This document shows positions 32,212 to 44,006 of a DNA stretch of 64,000 nt, one piece after another. This stretch comes from Ceratorhiza oryzae-sativae. Taxonomy: Eukaryota; Basidiomycota; Agaricomycetes; Cantharellales; Ceratobasidiaceae. The position numbers and the translations under genes were made by a program. The stretch is from assembly GCA_030998015.1 (NCBI GenBank), contig JARWMV010000234.1, positions 620,001-684,000 of the forward strand, read 5' to 3'. Each line of letters opens with the position of its first letter. The stretch's first letter is position 1. The notes under the pieces are model-generated. The model was not told the origin of the DNA. It saw nothing but the letters and a program-made list of their open reading frames with translations, and searched no databases.

Positions 32212-33564
32212 ATGATACACGCGGTTCTTATATGTCAGTGTACTGCCCAGGCCGCTCAGTGCGATGTCTGACCCGCAGGACCGCAGTCAATACGCACGGA
32301 ACTCCGCGCCTCGCCAAGTTTTATACGCCTACGCCGGCGAACACAAGAGCCAACCTCCCCAGACGTATCTTTGAGCTGGTTTCGAGCCGACCGGCTGGAC
32401 TATGCAACTTTCTAGATGCACCCGGACTACTAACCGACTCGGGGAATGGAAAGACTGGAGATCTACATGCAGGAGGCGGAGGTTGGGAATGGGAGGGCGA
32501 GGAGCGAGAGCTACAGCGTGCGAGGGTGGTGTACAGGTTGTATGCGACGCTGTACTTTGTGTTTGTCGTCGACGGTGCGGAGAGTGAGTTGGGGGTGTTG
32601 GATCTGATACAGGTGAGTTGGGTATACCTATAAATAGAGGTACAGGCGATCGAGACTGGCACAATGCTGCTATAGGTCTTTGTCGAGTCGCTGGACCGGG
32701 CGTTTGAGAACGTGTGCGAGCTCGATCTCGTTTTTCATTTTGATGAGGTGCGTGAGCTCGACTAAAGCTTACCAGACGATTGGCGTCTGTTTACTAAACG
32801 TTGGCTGTCGGGCGTGGCTTAGGTTCACCACATATTGGCGGAGCTCGTTCAAGGTGGCTTGGTGTTGGAGACCAACGTCGAGGAGATCTCACGAGGTGGT
32901 GAGTGCCGAGTCCTCGTTCTGTATTTTTTCTTTCTTTCTGCGATGTCCTGTGGGATACTCGGGCGAATGTGGACCAAATGGACTGTGCGCGAAGCGCGTG
33001 CTGATGCTGCGCTGCACGGGCGATCGCTGCGCGCATTAGGGGCTCATTACAGTCAATCGAGCTTCGTATGAGCAATCTGTGTACGACCTCCGACACCTCT
33101 CGCGTCTTGGCAATGTCGATCCTTTCATCACCCGGCGGGATGTCAAGCGCAGCTTGCGGGCGCAGTGCCACCGAACTGCGGTCGATCTTGTTGGACGTGA
33201 TGGGCAGGTGGTGTGTTCGGAGAAACCGTCCGTGACGCGATAAAATCGTCGCTGCGGACGCCCACATGGGTGTGTATCTGGCGCCTATGATATGCCCTCG
33301 ATCCCCTTTTGTGTGTTCGGCATGCTTGCGCGGTGTCGGCGTGGATTTTGTACTGTTCGGGGCGCTCGGGGATATACGCTGACGCTGGATTATGTAGTAC
33401 AAGAGCGGCAAAAGGCGCAAAAGGCGTCCTACGCGGCGGACAACCCACTGGCGGCGATTGGGGGCGGCGCCGTCGGGGGGGCGCGGGGCGGGGGACTACG
33501 GGGGATGCAGACGCCGCTGGGCTGGCTGGCGAGCAGGGCGTTTCCGACGGTGGGGACACGGTAG
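32212..33564 (+). CDS. APS3: AP-3 complex sigma subunit (clathrin-adaptor small chain)
   Basis: Small subunit of the AP-3 adaptor that sorts cargo from Golgi/endosome to vacuole. Splicing join(32212..32233, 32287..32612, 32676..32747, 32823..32898, 33398..33564) gives 220 residues in frame. The start MIHAVLIFNTHGTPRLAKFY and the core RLYATLYFVFVVDGAESELG, LDLIQVFVESLDRAFENVCE, HHILAELVQGGLVLETNVEEI are diagnostic of sigma chains, and LVLETN fits AP-3 best. It is longer than usual (150-190): an inserted Gly/Trp/Glu-rich loop sits between CNFLDAPG and RVVYRLY, and the C-terminus has a Gly-rich tail ending MQTPLGWLASRAFPTVGTR. The last intron is 499 bp, about ten times the local norm. Confidence 0.88.
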
Positions 33565-33842
33565 ATAGGCCAATGAATATACGTGTTGAATTGCCTGATT
33601 TGGCGGGAAAGCTGTGCGCGCACGGGCCACGCCGCAGCGGTGGTGGCCGAGGTCCCTGAGCATGGGCGCCGTGTTCCTGTTCTCTCCCATCACCTCTGAC
33701 CTGACTCAATCGTCTGCGGACCTCGACTGTCAACAAGAAAGAGTGCGTCCGCCCGGTGTCCGCGCAGCTACTCCCCCGACGACTCGCAGACCGCAGTACT
33801 GACCCCGCGCTCATCGCAGACATCTTAAACCCCCCACCCACC

Positions 33843-34964
33843 ATGTCATCACTCGCCAACTTTGCCGCATTCCCGCCAGATCCCGCGGCCAACACAAAGC
33901 CCGACGACTTCGACTGGCTCTTCACCAACAACCCCTCCGATCTCGATCTCCATCCAGAGACCTTTGAGCAGGAGCTCGACAGTCTCGCCTTTGACGATAC
34001 AATCTTCCAGTCGATTCTCCTCCCCGACGATAACCTCGGAAACGTCAACGCATTCCTCGCCCACCGCTCCCCCCACTGCGGCCCCGGGTCTGCCATCACC
34101 GTCTCGAGTGACTCGCTCAGCTATTACAACGAGTTTTCGAACCACGGTCTCGAGTCGCTCTACAACGAGTCGCTCTCTGCCTACGGTGGCGCCGTGTCCG
34201 AGCACAGCCTCCTCGCCTCAGATCTCGACGCGCTCAACCCGTTCCACATGCCCTCGCCTCAGCGCCAATCACGCTCCCCATCTGGAGAAATCTCGGACAG
34301 CTCTTCCGCGTATGGCCACTCGTCATCCAACTCGCTCTTTGACGTCCCAGCCGGGTATGAAAACATCAGTGCCAACGGCTTCTATCTCCAGCCTCAGGCC
34401 TCGCCCAACTATGGCCGCCGCACCCACTCGGGCCTCGTCCACCGTGACGTGCCCTCCCAGCACGTCCCGGCCCGCGCCCAGGCCCACCCCTATGTCCCAG
34501 CCTACGAGCAGGCCGGCTCGGGCAACGAGTCGCCCGAACAGAGCGACCCCCGTCGCAAGTACCAGTGCCCTCAATGCCCCCGCGGTGAGTGATCCGCCAT
34601 CGTTCGGGAGTTTGTTCTGATCATCAAATACACAGCCTTTGCACGGCAATTCAACCTCAAGACGCACATGGCAACCCACGACCCCAACCGCACCAAGCCC
34701 CATGTCTGCCACCACACCGGATGCGGCCGTTCCTTCTCGCGCAAGCATGACTTGGGTCGCCATCTCGTTTCAATCCATCAAGACTCCGAGCATGACGCTA
34801 ACGCTCCTGCTGCCTCGTCCAAGCGCTCCACCACCGGCTCGGTCAAGGTCGAACGCGAGTGGTGCGACCGGTGGCCGCGGCTGGATCAAGAGCGAGCGCT
34901 CCCGCGATGCATGCAAGTGCGGCGACTCGTCTTAAACGTCTGCAGTCTTGCCGTATACCCTTGA
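33843..34964 (+). CDS. C2H2 zinc-finger transcription factor
   Basis: Probable DNA-binding regulator. Exon 1 is 33843-34584, exon 2 starts at 34636. Residues 1-240 are acidic and Ser/Asn/Pro-rich, a plausible activation region (DDFDWLFTNNPSDLDLHPE). Two fingers lie near the C-terminus: CPQCPRAFARQFNLKTHMATH, split by the intron, and CHHTGCGRSFSRKHDLGRHLVSIH; the RxFNLKTH and KHDLGRH helices give the likely DNA contacts. In the current frame the product runs to 34964; inserting one base near 34872 would instead give CDRCGRGW...CKCGDSS ending at 34935, a further Cys pair set typical of related basidiomycete proteins. So the last 30 residues are uncertain. Start is the ATG after a Pro-rich upstream stretch that I take as 5' leader. 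Confidence 0.85.
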
Positions 34965-36931
34965 CATGCCGCTCCTTGATCTGTACGTTTCCTTTATGCC
35001 GGGCTGTCCCGGGCTTGGGTTCTTTGTTCTTACATGTCCTACGATGTATAGATACAATAAATCACTGCCGACGAATTCGGCGATGTACTCGTCCTCGTCT
35101 CAGTTCTCGCGTCAACACCCGTGCCATGTTTCGTACCGTTTTGCTAATTGTCAGGACCCAGAGACGATCATGGTCGGTTCAACGTTGTCGTACATTTTTA
35201 TTCTTTCTGGATCGAACACCACTGAAATAGTGTCCGAGTTTGTCTGTTTCATATTCTCCGCTCCCTGCTATATTTCTGTATCTTGGTTCGTCTTTCCTTC
35301 GTTTTCACCTGTCATCAGTTGCATCAGTGACTGTTGCGCTAGTGTAATAGTACCAGCCCATAATATCACTATATATGTTCTTGTCCTACTTTGGTACATG
35401 CTTACTAGATAGTCTTGGGTAAAACTCGTGGACTGCATCAATGCTCTCGTATCTGTCTCCACGTTTGCATATGGCTCAAGTCCATCCTTATGCTTGAAGG
35501 TGACAATCATACCAGAGAGCGTGGCAAGTGAACGTGTGCGCCCTGCCTTTAATGACGATTAGCATGAGATTGGGGGTTTAACCACTCAAAAATACGATGG
35601 CAAATACTGGAAACTGAAAGCCTTTCGCAGCCAGGGTATTGGGCAGCCAGTAAACCCAAATGGTCTGTCCGTCTACCCGTATAAACCCTGGAGCACGCTC
35701 GCTGCTTGGCTCTGCCCCGAAGGGATGTACACAAAGAGCAGCAGCCGTATTCGGTTTAGAGCAAGATAAGCCTCGACTTGCTTGTTTGACATGTGGATTC
35801 TTTGGTTCCCTGTAGACTTTGAGATCATCCCTATCAACCCCAGCAATATATAGCCGCGGCAAGATGCTTTGGCTCACATGACACATATATTCGCATCATA
35901 AAAGTCAAATATCTTTAGAGCTTCTGCCTCAGCCCCAGACTTTGGGCGCCCGTCCATATCAGATCCATTTGGAATGCATTATGAGTGACGCGTCTAGCTT
36001 CCCCTGCAAACTTCTCCTGTTGGCGCATGTCCGCTCACTGGCCACCGCCTGAAACTCATCTCACGTCAGAAAATAGGCCTCATCCTGTGATGCCTCGTCA
36101 GAGCTGGTATAGAACTATATGCTATCAGTAGATATAGGACGTTTATCAGGACGCACGAGTCCCAAGATGATACGTGTGCTGACCCTAAACCCGAGCGTTG
36201 TACATTATACTTACTGATTATACTGGCTACCCCCCACCCCCCAGGTCCTTCGGAGCACCCTTCCTACCTCCAACTCCTAGCTCAGTTTGCACCTCGGCTT
36301 CGGTTGAGATGTGGAATCGTTTTTGGCAATAAAGCTCTTCGGTGCGTGTCTTATCGCGTGTATGCAGGAGAGTAGTGCTAAATGAACGCGCACAACGAAT
36401 AACATTAACATTCAGCCTCCATCAGATGAGGATGAAATATACAACGCCCCTGCCATTCGCAAAACCAGAATCATGCAAGGGGTATCCTGTACTATTAGGA
36501 ATATACAACAAAAGGGGACATCAGTGCCGCCGAGTTCACCCGTGGTTATGCTATGAAAAAGCGTGGATTCGTAAGGTTAATATTCGATTATTTCTCAATC
36601 CTGATAGTCCACTCTTGGAGCGACATGGAAGCATAGCATGAATAAGGGTTGTGCGTGGAAATGCACCCAAAGGGTGTGTTTGATTCTGCGCTCTGCTGCA
36701 TGGGCGCCGAGACTCTTTTGCCCTACCCTGGTACTAGTACCTAGACCTTGCTCGTTGCAGCTTCATGTCTGGAATATCGGCCCCGCTCAGGATATTCTCC
36801 CACGCGACACATCTGTGAACATTTTACTCCTTCATGTTTCTTTGCTATTACGTTCGCTTGCTTACGCGACAAAGACACCTTGTACTTTGTGTGCGGATAG
36901 TATCGTTCAAAAAGATTCGATTTTATAGGAG
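34965..36931. other. Gene-poor 2-kb region
   Basis: Downstream of the C2H2 gene, ending at the 3' end of NAA40. AT-rich with short unconvincing frames on both strands; a C-rich run occurs near 36230-36243. I see no RNA gene, transposon or repeat that I could support. Confidence 0.5.
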
Positions 36932-38186
36932 TTATGGGATTTTATAATAAAGAAAAAAGTGGTTGAATCCATCAAGTCGTTGATGGCTTGAGTTTCTTCG
37001 TTTAGGACTGCTACCATTCGCTCCGACGACTATTATACGAATGCCATGGTATTTACCGAGAATAATATTATATACATATGCCCAGGCGTATCGATCTCGG
37101 TCGAGGAAGGAGATATTACTTGATATTCTTGAATAGAACAAATGCAGTATCGGTTGTGTCAACGTGATCATTGTAGCTGCTACTATGTTAGCGCGTCGCT
37201 GAAGGCGGGTGAGGATAGACATACCCGAGATGCCTATAAGCAGCAATCGCAAGAGGATTACCTGCAAAACAGCCATGATAAGCAGTGGATTACAGAAGAG
37301 CAAATAAATCTTACATTTAAAAACAGTCAACATTATCAACTGGACTTGGTATTGAGCGCTCAGCTGCTCTAGCGCGTCAAAGATCCGACGGTAAATCCCC
37401 GATCCTTGAAAGTCTTTCGAGACCTGAATCTCGTAGCTGCATTCAACAGTCAGTCTCGTGTCATATTGCATATAAATGCCACCGACATATACGTCACAGA
37501 CTCGACGGTCCCTTCGTGGTTTGCTTCTGCTTCAAACCGAAACATGCAAAAGGCGGCAAGTTGAGAGTGATCCTCCGTCTCGAGCAAAATATATCTTGAA
37601 TTGGTATGATATAGCTCTCTCTTCTTCTTTGCTGGGCTCCATTTCAGATACGGATCATTGGCTTTGATGTATCTGGCTCAAGGTATCAGTATGCGTGCCA
37701 CTGAAGCTTCGCTGGAGACTCGCATATCACGCATGTTAACCTCGAACAAAGCCCAGACATTGTCCTTTTGAGGTGTCGCTTTCAGCTCCGGGCCCTTATA
37801 GACTCTCCAAACCAAAGGGCTGAGTTGGGAAAAGGTAAAAGTGTCGGCTTCTATTCAGTTGTGCAGGTAGACCCACCCACCTGTCTCCAACTTTATTATC
37901 TGGAGGTGTTCTCAAGAACTTATTAAGATCTCCCTGTAAAGTTTGAGTCGGCAACTACTCATCATTCGATTAGTTGCGTCTCTAAATTATTCTATGAATA
38001 TAAATGAATTTTCAGTTCACCGACCTCATTGGCTATCTCTATTCGGTCCTTGACGGAATCCTCATTCTCAGATTCCCATTCCGAATATGATTTAGGTTTG
38101 GATTTAGGTTTATCATTTTTCAAACTTGCAGAAGATATAGGGTTGCTTCTTGCATTCTTTGTCTTGTTAGAACGAGAGGGAGCCAT
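36932..38186 (-). CDS. NAT4: N-alpha-acetyltransferase 40 (NatD, histone H2A/H4 N-terminus)
   Basis: GNAT-fold enzyme that acetylates the N-terminal serine of histones H4 and H2A. The N-terminus is Lys/Ser-rich (MAPSRSNKTKNARSNPISS), then EIANEVG, LVWRVYKGPELK, WALFEVNMRDM, YIKANDPYLKWSPAKKKREL, FCMFRFEAEANHEG, YEIQVSKDFQGSGI, IMLTVFKCNPLAIAAYRHLG: the order and wording of NAA40/Nat4. The frame passes through several short introns that I located only partly; the 3' end beyond the helix after NPLAIAAYRHLG is uncertain (possible end text ISPSSTEID...). In the acetyl-CoA loop the usual Q/RxxGxG/A reads QGSGIY, with Tyr in the last place, which is unusual. Two TCACGTGA sites lie just upstream of the start. 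Confidence 0.8.
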
Positions 38187-38216
38187 ATGAGCAAGAGAGC
38201 ATTGTTTGGGTTTGAT

Positions 38217-38253
38217 CACGTGAATATGTCTGCAAAAAACCTCTGATCACGTG
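38217..38253. promoter_or_regulatory. Pair of GATCACGTGA sites upstream of NAA40
   Basis: Two identical 10-base copies of GATCACGTGA at 38214-38223 and 38245-38254, 31 bases apart start to start, about 30-60 bp upstream of the NAA40 start codon. A third CACGTG is at 38405-38410. Spacing of three helical turns suggests cooperative binding sites; factor identity (Cbf1-like bHLH) is inferred. Confidence 0.55.
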
Positions 38254-38254
38254 A

Positions 38255-39220
38255 GTATTGTTTTTAGGGTTACATTCGTTCTATCGTATGGAAAATAGAA
38301 ACGCGTTACATGAGAAAAGCCAAAGTACGTATAGAATGGCGGAACCTGGAACGAAAAAGAAGGGTACGGGTGGGAACAAGCGGGACGTGAGGCTACGAGT
38401 AGGTCACGTGGGAGAAACATCGACACAACTTCCCTTTTTCGATGATAGCCACCCGAGTGGTGTCCTACTGATGTTTATGCTTATCGCTCGGGCGCAGGCG
38501 TTACGTAGTGCTCTATCGTAAAAATTGATTGCGCTGATTTCTTCAGAAAGTGTCTCTTGCGAATAAGTCGCTACCGGTTTTCTCGGTCATGCTTGTTCAT
38601 GTTGAGGTTACATTAAAACATAATCAAACTTGGGGTTGTGCATGAGCGGGTGCCCGAAGAGTGCGTTCGACCCAATTCCCTATTGGCCAGATTTGAGTCT
38701 GAATGATTCCTCGCTACGCCGTAGTGTTATGGTCTGGACCTGGCTGTACAAACTTGGCGCCCGATCTTTCAATCCCAGCTATCCTGAACACCGTTTGCTG
38801 CCAGGATTTTAGCTAATTAACCCGTATCCTATGGGGAGTCTACGTCGTGTATGCGTGTGATTCTGTTTAGAATGACTCTCGTTTACTAAATCTAGGTGGC
38901 CAGCAGAGTGAACCGAAATATTGAGTCGATTGGATGTATGATATAAAAGGGATGGATACGAATCCAGACAGGAGATCGGCACCCGCAGTGTGGGGTCACC
39001 GAGGCGCATTCGGTCCACGAGTCTCTGATGTCCTGTATTGTCGAACCGCAGCCAGCTCACTGGTTATCAGCGGTTCGAGGCGGTGTAAACATGCCTACAA
39101 AGCATCATGCCAGCCACTGACGCCGAACAGTCAGCGGAACTGCGGTAAGGCGATTCGACAGCTTAAAATACGACGGGACATCAGCCAAGAAACCAAGAAA
39201 CCGTTATTCCTTTTCTCATA
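38255..39220. other. Divergent intergenic region NAA40 / RTA1-like
   Basis: Nearly 1 kb without a recognisable gene. It contains the third CACGTG (38405-38410) and is otherwise unremarkable. Confidence 0.5.
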
Positions 39221-40502
39221 ATGGCCCGTAAGTTCAGATGTATTTTAAGAATCTGGGTACTAATCACCGCTTCGTGCCTCTAGGCGAGCACGGAAACTAT
39301 AATTACGATGCGAGTGTTCCGGCAGCGGCACTCTTTGTGGCGCTGTTCGGCCTGACTCTTGGTTTGCACCTCTTCCAAGCAATTCGACGTAGATGCAGAT
39401 ATCTCATCCCTTTACTTGTGGCCACTACACTGGAGACTCTTGGTTACGTGTTCCGGTACGTTCTTGGACAGGATTGAGTCGCTAAACCTCCGAGCTAAGC
39501 CTTCTAATCTTTCAGAATCATTGCTATCAAGCAACCAGATACTCTATGGCCTTTAATAGTATCTGAGACCTTCATCATCCCCGCTCCAGCATTTCTCGCA
39601 GCCAATGGTGTGCCGATGAATGTTCTCTGCACGCTTAATCGTAGATTTATACGTTTTCAGAATACATGATTTTCGGCCGTATCATGGCCTATGTTGGCTC
39701 CGAGCATGGTCTCGTCGGCCATGAATGGATTACCAAGATATTTGTAGCGTCAGACGTCGTGGCGATCCTCACTCAGGTTACAGGAGGATCAATGCTTGTG
39801 AGTGGGTGTGTGCCTAAAGAAGGATGTTTACTGAAAGCACGCTAGAGCGGCAATGGTGGCATATCAACCATCAAGCTTGGGCGTACGATCCTGATTGTTG
39901 GGCTGGTTCTACAAGTAGTGTCTTTCGGTATATTTATGTTCATTGCCCTTGCTTTTGATATCAAGACCCGCCGGTCTTTGGGAGATAAGATGGAAGTGGT
40001 TCGGCCCCTAATCTGGGCGTTCTATGTGAGCGCCGCCCTTATCATAACCCGTAGCATATATCGAACTGTTGGTGCGTGATTTGAATCTGTTATGATATAA
40101 CTCTAAGCTCACTCATGATACTAACCAGAATTTTCGACCATTAATTTTGAATTTGAGGAACAACAAGGGTATGCCATCACTCACGAATGGCTGTTCTATG
40201 TGTTTGACTCATTGCTGATCATCGTGAGTTCGCCTTCATCGATAAGCAGTCTAAACGTTAACGGTGTTTCAAGGTCGCAACCGTAGTCTTTAACCTGATT
40301 CATCCCTCAAACTATTTGCCGAACAAGAAAGGCTTGCGTATGGATGGAACTACTTTCGAGATCAAGAAGCGCCGATGGTTCAACAACAAAAGGTGGGTCA
40401 AACACGGCAGTCATAGCTCCTCAAAGTCTAACATGTATCGCCCATAGCCCCCCAGCAACGGAAGAGCCCATGTATGAACTTCCCCAGCATAGATCCTCGT
40501 AG
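39221..40502 (+). CDS. RTA1-like 7-TM protein (lipid-translocating exporter family)
   Basis: Fungal-specific seven-helix membrane protein; relatives RTA1/RSB1 affect azole or sphingoid-base tolerance. Splicing join(39221..39227, 39284..39455, 39516..39607, 39661..39797, 39846..40071, 40129..40223, 40274..40392, 40448..40502) gives 300 in-frame residues. The first exon is only 7 nt (ATG GCC C). Helices are visible in VPAAALFVALFGLTLGLHLF, IPLLVATTLETLGYVFRII, LIVSETFIIPAPAFLAANEYM, IFVASDVVAILTQVTGG, ILIVGLVLQVVSFGIFMFIA, IWAFYVSAALIITRSIYR and LFYVFDSLLIIVATVVFN. Family marks are LGYVFR, SDVVAILTQVTGG, RSIYRTVEF and the Glu/His-containing loop FEEQQGYAITHEWLFYVFD. No neighbour suggests a specific substrate. 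Confidence 0.92.
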
Positions 40503-41390
40503 CTTGGCACCCGTTAAATAAACGACGAGCCGGCTGATATGCCCTAGGATAGGCGGATCGAAGTTGCTCATTTTATATTATCTTGTAGTTTCTCGATTAT
40601 CATTGATAACTCCCTGCTCGTTTATCTACCAACCGCCCAACATGGTCTGTTGTTTGTTTGTATACTTGCTCTCGTCTTTATCCTATTAGACCGACAGTCT
40701 CGCGGTTCTGTACTTATTACAGGGCTAGCGAGCTGCAGCTGCGTCAGTTGGGTCGTCTAAAACGTGTGCCTCAATGGCATCTGTCTCAAGCAGGGGAATG
40801 TGTTTATACAAAGACACTTATGTCTCGCATAATTTGTCGGCACATACTTGCATAATATCTGGCTCCTCGCACAAGGTTATTCAACTGGTTATGCATTTAT
40901 GAGATTCTTCGAGCATAGTTCCTCTACATTTTCGACACAATTGATTGACCATGGGTGCATTTATAAGGGCAAACAGCCGGGATCCTAACGTCAGTCCGAT
41001 CTCGCAGTTGTCAGTTGATTCTCTCATCGTACGATTAATTAGAAAGGGCCTACGCGTGGAAGGGGTATCTTTGAAGTCAAGTAGCAATGACAAGAGCAAG
41101 AGGAGATTCAATAACTGTCGACTATCCCTACCGTATTTTGGTGCGTATCTAATCCTATCCTCAATCATCGACCTCACCATGAGCAAGATTTATAGCTGAT
41201 TATCACAATTTTGTTTGAAGTGATCAATAAATCGCAATATCTCCGATTGGTAGGCTGCTACTTTTCTGGGATGTTATAATCTCTGGCTGAGTTTCTTGGA
41301 ATCACGTGACAAGATGCCCCCAGTCAGCTATTTATTCTCAGCTTCGATCACCCAGTTGCGATTACTCACATACCGATATTCAAGGAGAGC
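40503..41390. other. Intergenic region upstream of OCT1
   Basis: About 890 bp with no supported gene. A TCACGTGA site lies at 41302-41309, 83 bp before the OCT1 start. Confidence 0.5.
41303..41308. promoter_or_regulatory. CACGTG E-box upstream of OCT1
   Basis: Core of ATCACGTGAC at 41301-41310, 83 bp upstream of the OCT1 ATG. Confidence 0.45.
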
Positions 41391-43892
41391 ATGCTTCGGA
41401 GCTTGTGTTATCCCGTGTCAAGAGACTGGAGTACTAAGTTATTTAGCCTTCAAAAATGTTCTCAGAACGGTAGACAATCTCGGCTATTCTCTGTAGCTCT
41501 TGCATCAGCTCTTCAGCCGACAAGGCGCGTAAATCATAGTGACTATGGTCCTGACGACACACAGCTACGGGGGGTGTTTGATAAACCGACATCTAATACC
41601 TGGGGATTGTCTCCCCGACTCACCGGCCTCTTTGGCAATTCGGATCTCGTACACCCGTCCGATTTTATTCGACTTGCTCAACGTACACAAAAATACACGA
41701 AACATTTGGTTGACCGAATAGTCAGCTTTGATCAGTCTAGTTTGGCTGGCTTAGAGGAACCGAAAGATCTCGTCGGACTAGTCGACCGTTTGAGTGATAC
41801 TCTCTGCAGCGTAATCGATACCGCCGAGTTTGTGCGAAACTCACATCCAGATCCACATTGGATAGCTGCGGCAAATGACGCCTACGAGTCCCTGTGTTCT
41901 TGGATGAACGAGCTTAATACCCATGTTGGCTTGTACAAGGTGATGTATGATATTTCTTCTGTACAGGGCATGCAATAAATAACATTTGAGGGCTGAAGTC
42001 TTTGATGCGACTGATAAATAATCCCGAAGCTATGTCTCGACTTTCCCCCGAAGAAAAACAAGTCACGCTCCTATTCATACGAGATTTTGAAAAGTCTGGG
42101 ATACATCTTCCCGAGAATCAAAGATGGGAGTTTGTGACTATCTCGGATAGAATTCTTAGTCTTGGTCGACAGTTTTTGACCGAGGCAGCGACCCCTCGTC
42201 CAGATATCAGAATTCAAACACAGGATCTAGAAGGTGTCCCTCTGAATGTTATACGCTCATTGGCTTCTGAGGCCAATAGGCGAGGAACGGTCCGGATAAC
42301 TCCCAACTCGTGGGAGGCTCGAATGATTCTCCGCCATGCCTCGAACGAGAGCGTTCGACGCACAGTATTCACAGCCTCTAATGCTGTCATCCCAGAATAC
42401 GTGAAAACTCTTGAAGATCTACTCAAAGCCCGCGCGGATTTAGCAAAACTCGTAGGGTCGAAGAGCTATGCAGCCATGTCACTTAGCGAGAAGATGGCTA
42501 GAGATCAAAGTAAGTGTCTCTAATATGACACTTAGATTGAATTTCATACTTTCTACTTTAGACAGTGTGAATCAATTCCTTCACTCTCTTGCCTCTCACC
42601 ATCGGCCGTTGGTAGACAATGAACTTAAAATATTATCCACCATCAAACAGCGCGAATTGGGGTCTTCCGAACTTCCGGAAATATTTGCCTGGGACCGCGA
42701 CTACTATGTCAATCAACATGTGATTCAGCGCTCTCTTCCTACCCCACCGGTCCATTCCTTTTTCTCAGTAGGAACCGTCATCCAAGGATTGTCGAGACTC
42801 TTCCACCACATTTATGGAATGTCTCTTCGAGCAGATGATATCCGGCCTGGCGAAGTCTGGAATCCATGCGTACGGAAGCTGGCCGTTGTCGATGAATCGG
42901 AAGGGGTTGTAGGCTGGATTTATATGGACTTGTTTACTCGGGAAGGAAAACCGGGAGGTGCAGCCCATTACACTGTGCGGTGTTCCCGGCGAATAAACGA
43001 AAGGGAGCTGGCTGAACGAGAAAAAGAAGGACTTCCTCCCTTGGCGGTAGACGGCATACGTTTACGGGGCCGCGACGGCCTATATCAACTTCCGGTCGTC
43101 GTCCTTCTCTGTGACTTCGCGATGCCTAGCGAAAGCACGCCCAGTCTCCTGGGTTGGCACGAAGTCGAGACGCTATTCCATGAGATGGGACATGCGATGC
43201 ATTGTGAGTGGATTGAACCATTTATAGAAAGAACCTCACAGAAATCTAACGGAATATTACCTCCCTGTTAACGATTAGCTATGATCGGGCGTACAGAATA
43301 TCACAATGTTTCTGGGACACGATGTGCAACCGATTTTGTCGAGCTTCCTTCGATCCTGATGGAATACTTTGCCGCATCACCCTCCGTTCTCTCAACGTAT
43401 GCGCGACACCATGCCACATCATTGCCCCTCGATCCTATGGGTTTACAAGAACACATACGCTCTCAATCTCCTTTTCCAGCCATCGAGGCACATTCTCAGA
43501 TCTTGATGGCGGCGCTCGACCAAGTTTATCACTCCGAATTTGGGGCTTCCATGTCTACAACGAATGAGCTGGCCAGGCTTCAAAAAGAGCTCGGCGGAAT
43601 TCAGGCTGCACCCCACACCGCCTGGCAGACTCAGTTTGGTCACCTGTTTGGGTATGGTGCCTCCTATTACTCGTACCTCTTCGATCGGGCAATCGCATCT
43701 CGGGTCTGGAAGGTATTGTTCGCTCATGATCCTCTCAGCCGTGAGATGGGTGAACGGTATAAGCGAGAAGTACTGCAACACGGCGGGGGGAAGGATCCCT
43801 GGCAGATGCTCGCAGCGTTGTTTGATGACCCAGAACTAGCGGATGGTGGGTCCACTGCGATGAAGCGAGTTGGCGAGTGGGGTGTGGAATAG
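41391..43892 (+). CDS. OCT1: Mitochondrial intermediate peptidase (M3 family)
   Basis: Matrix zinc peptidase that removes an octapeptide from imported proteins after MPP cleavage. Splicing join(41391..41939, 41999..42509, 42562..43203, 43279..43892) gives 771 residues in frame, the expected size. The start MLRSLCYPVSRDWSTKLFS is a mitochondrial presequence. The catalytic zinc site is HEMGHAMH (FHEMGHAMHS, residues ~560-568), with the third ligand expected in the following ATDFVELPSILMEYFA segment. Other family marks are GVFDKPTSNTWGLSPRLTGLFG, DIRPGEVWNPCVRKLAV, GAAHYTVRCSRR, YQLPVVVLLCDF and FGHLFGYGASYYSYLFDRAIA. It is convergent with the ACBP-ankyrin gene (114 bp between stops). Confidence 0.95.
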
Positions 43893-44006
43893 CTGAACAT
43901 CGCGATTTTGACCATGGCTCATTGTTGCGATATTGGTGTGCTGGATGGCATTCCCATGTTCCATGACTTTAATACACAGTTTGATGCTTCCCCGCGCATT
44001 GGAATT

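Noticed and set aside
33143..34099. 318-codon minus-strand ORF opposite AP-3 sigma and the C2H2 gene
   Set aside because: Covers exons of two well-supported plus-strand genes and reads low-complexity.
33862..34620. 252-codon Ser/Thr/Pro-rich ORF, plus strand
   Set aside because: Frame-shifted reading of the C2H2 gene's first exon.
35578..35886. 102-codon minus-strand ORF between C2H2 and NAA40 genes
   Set aside because: No domain or conserved wording; several equal-length frames exist on both strands here.
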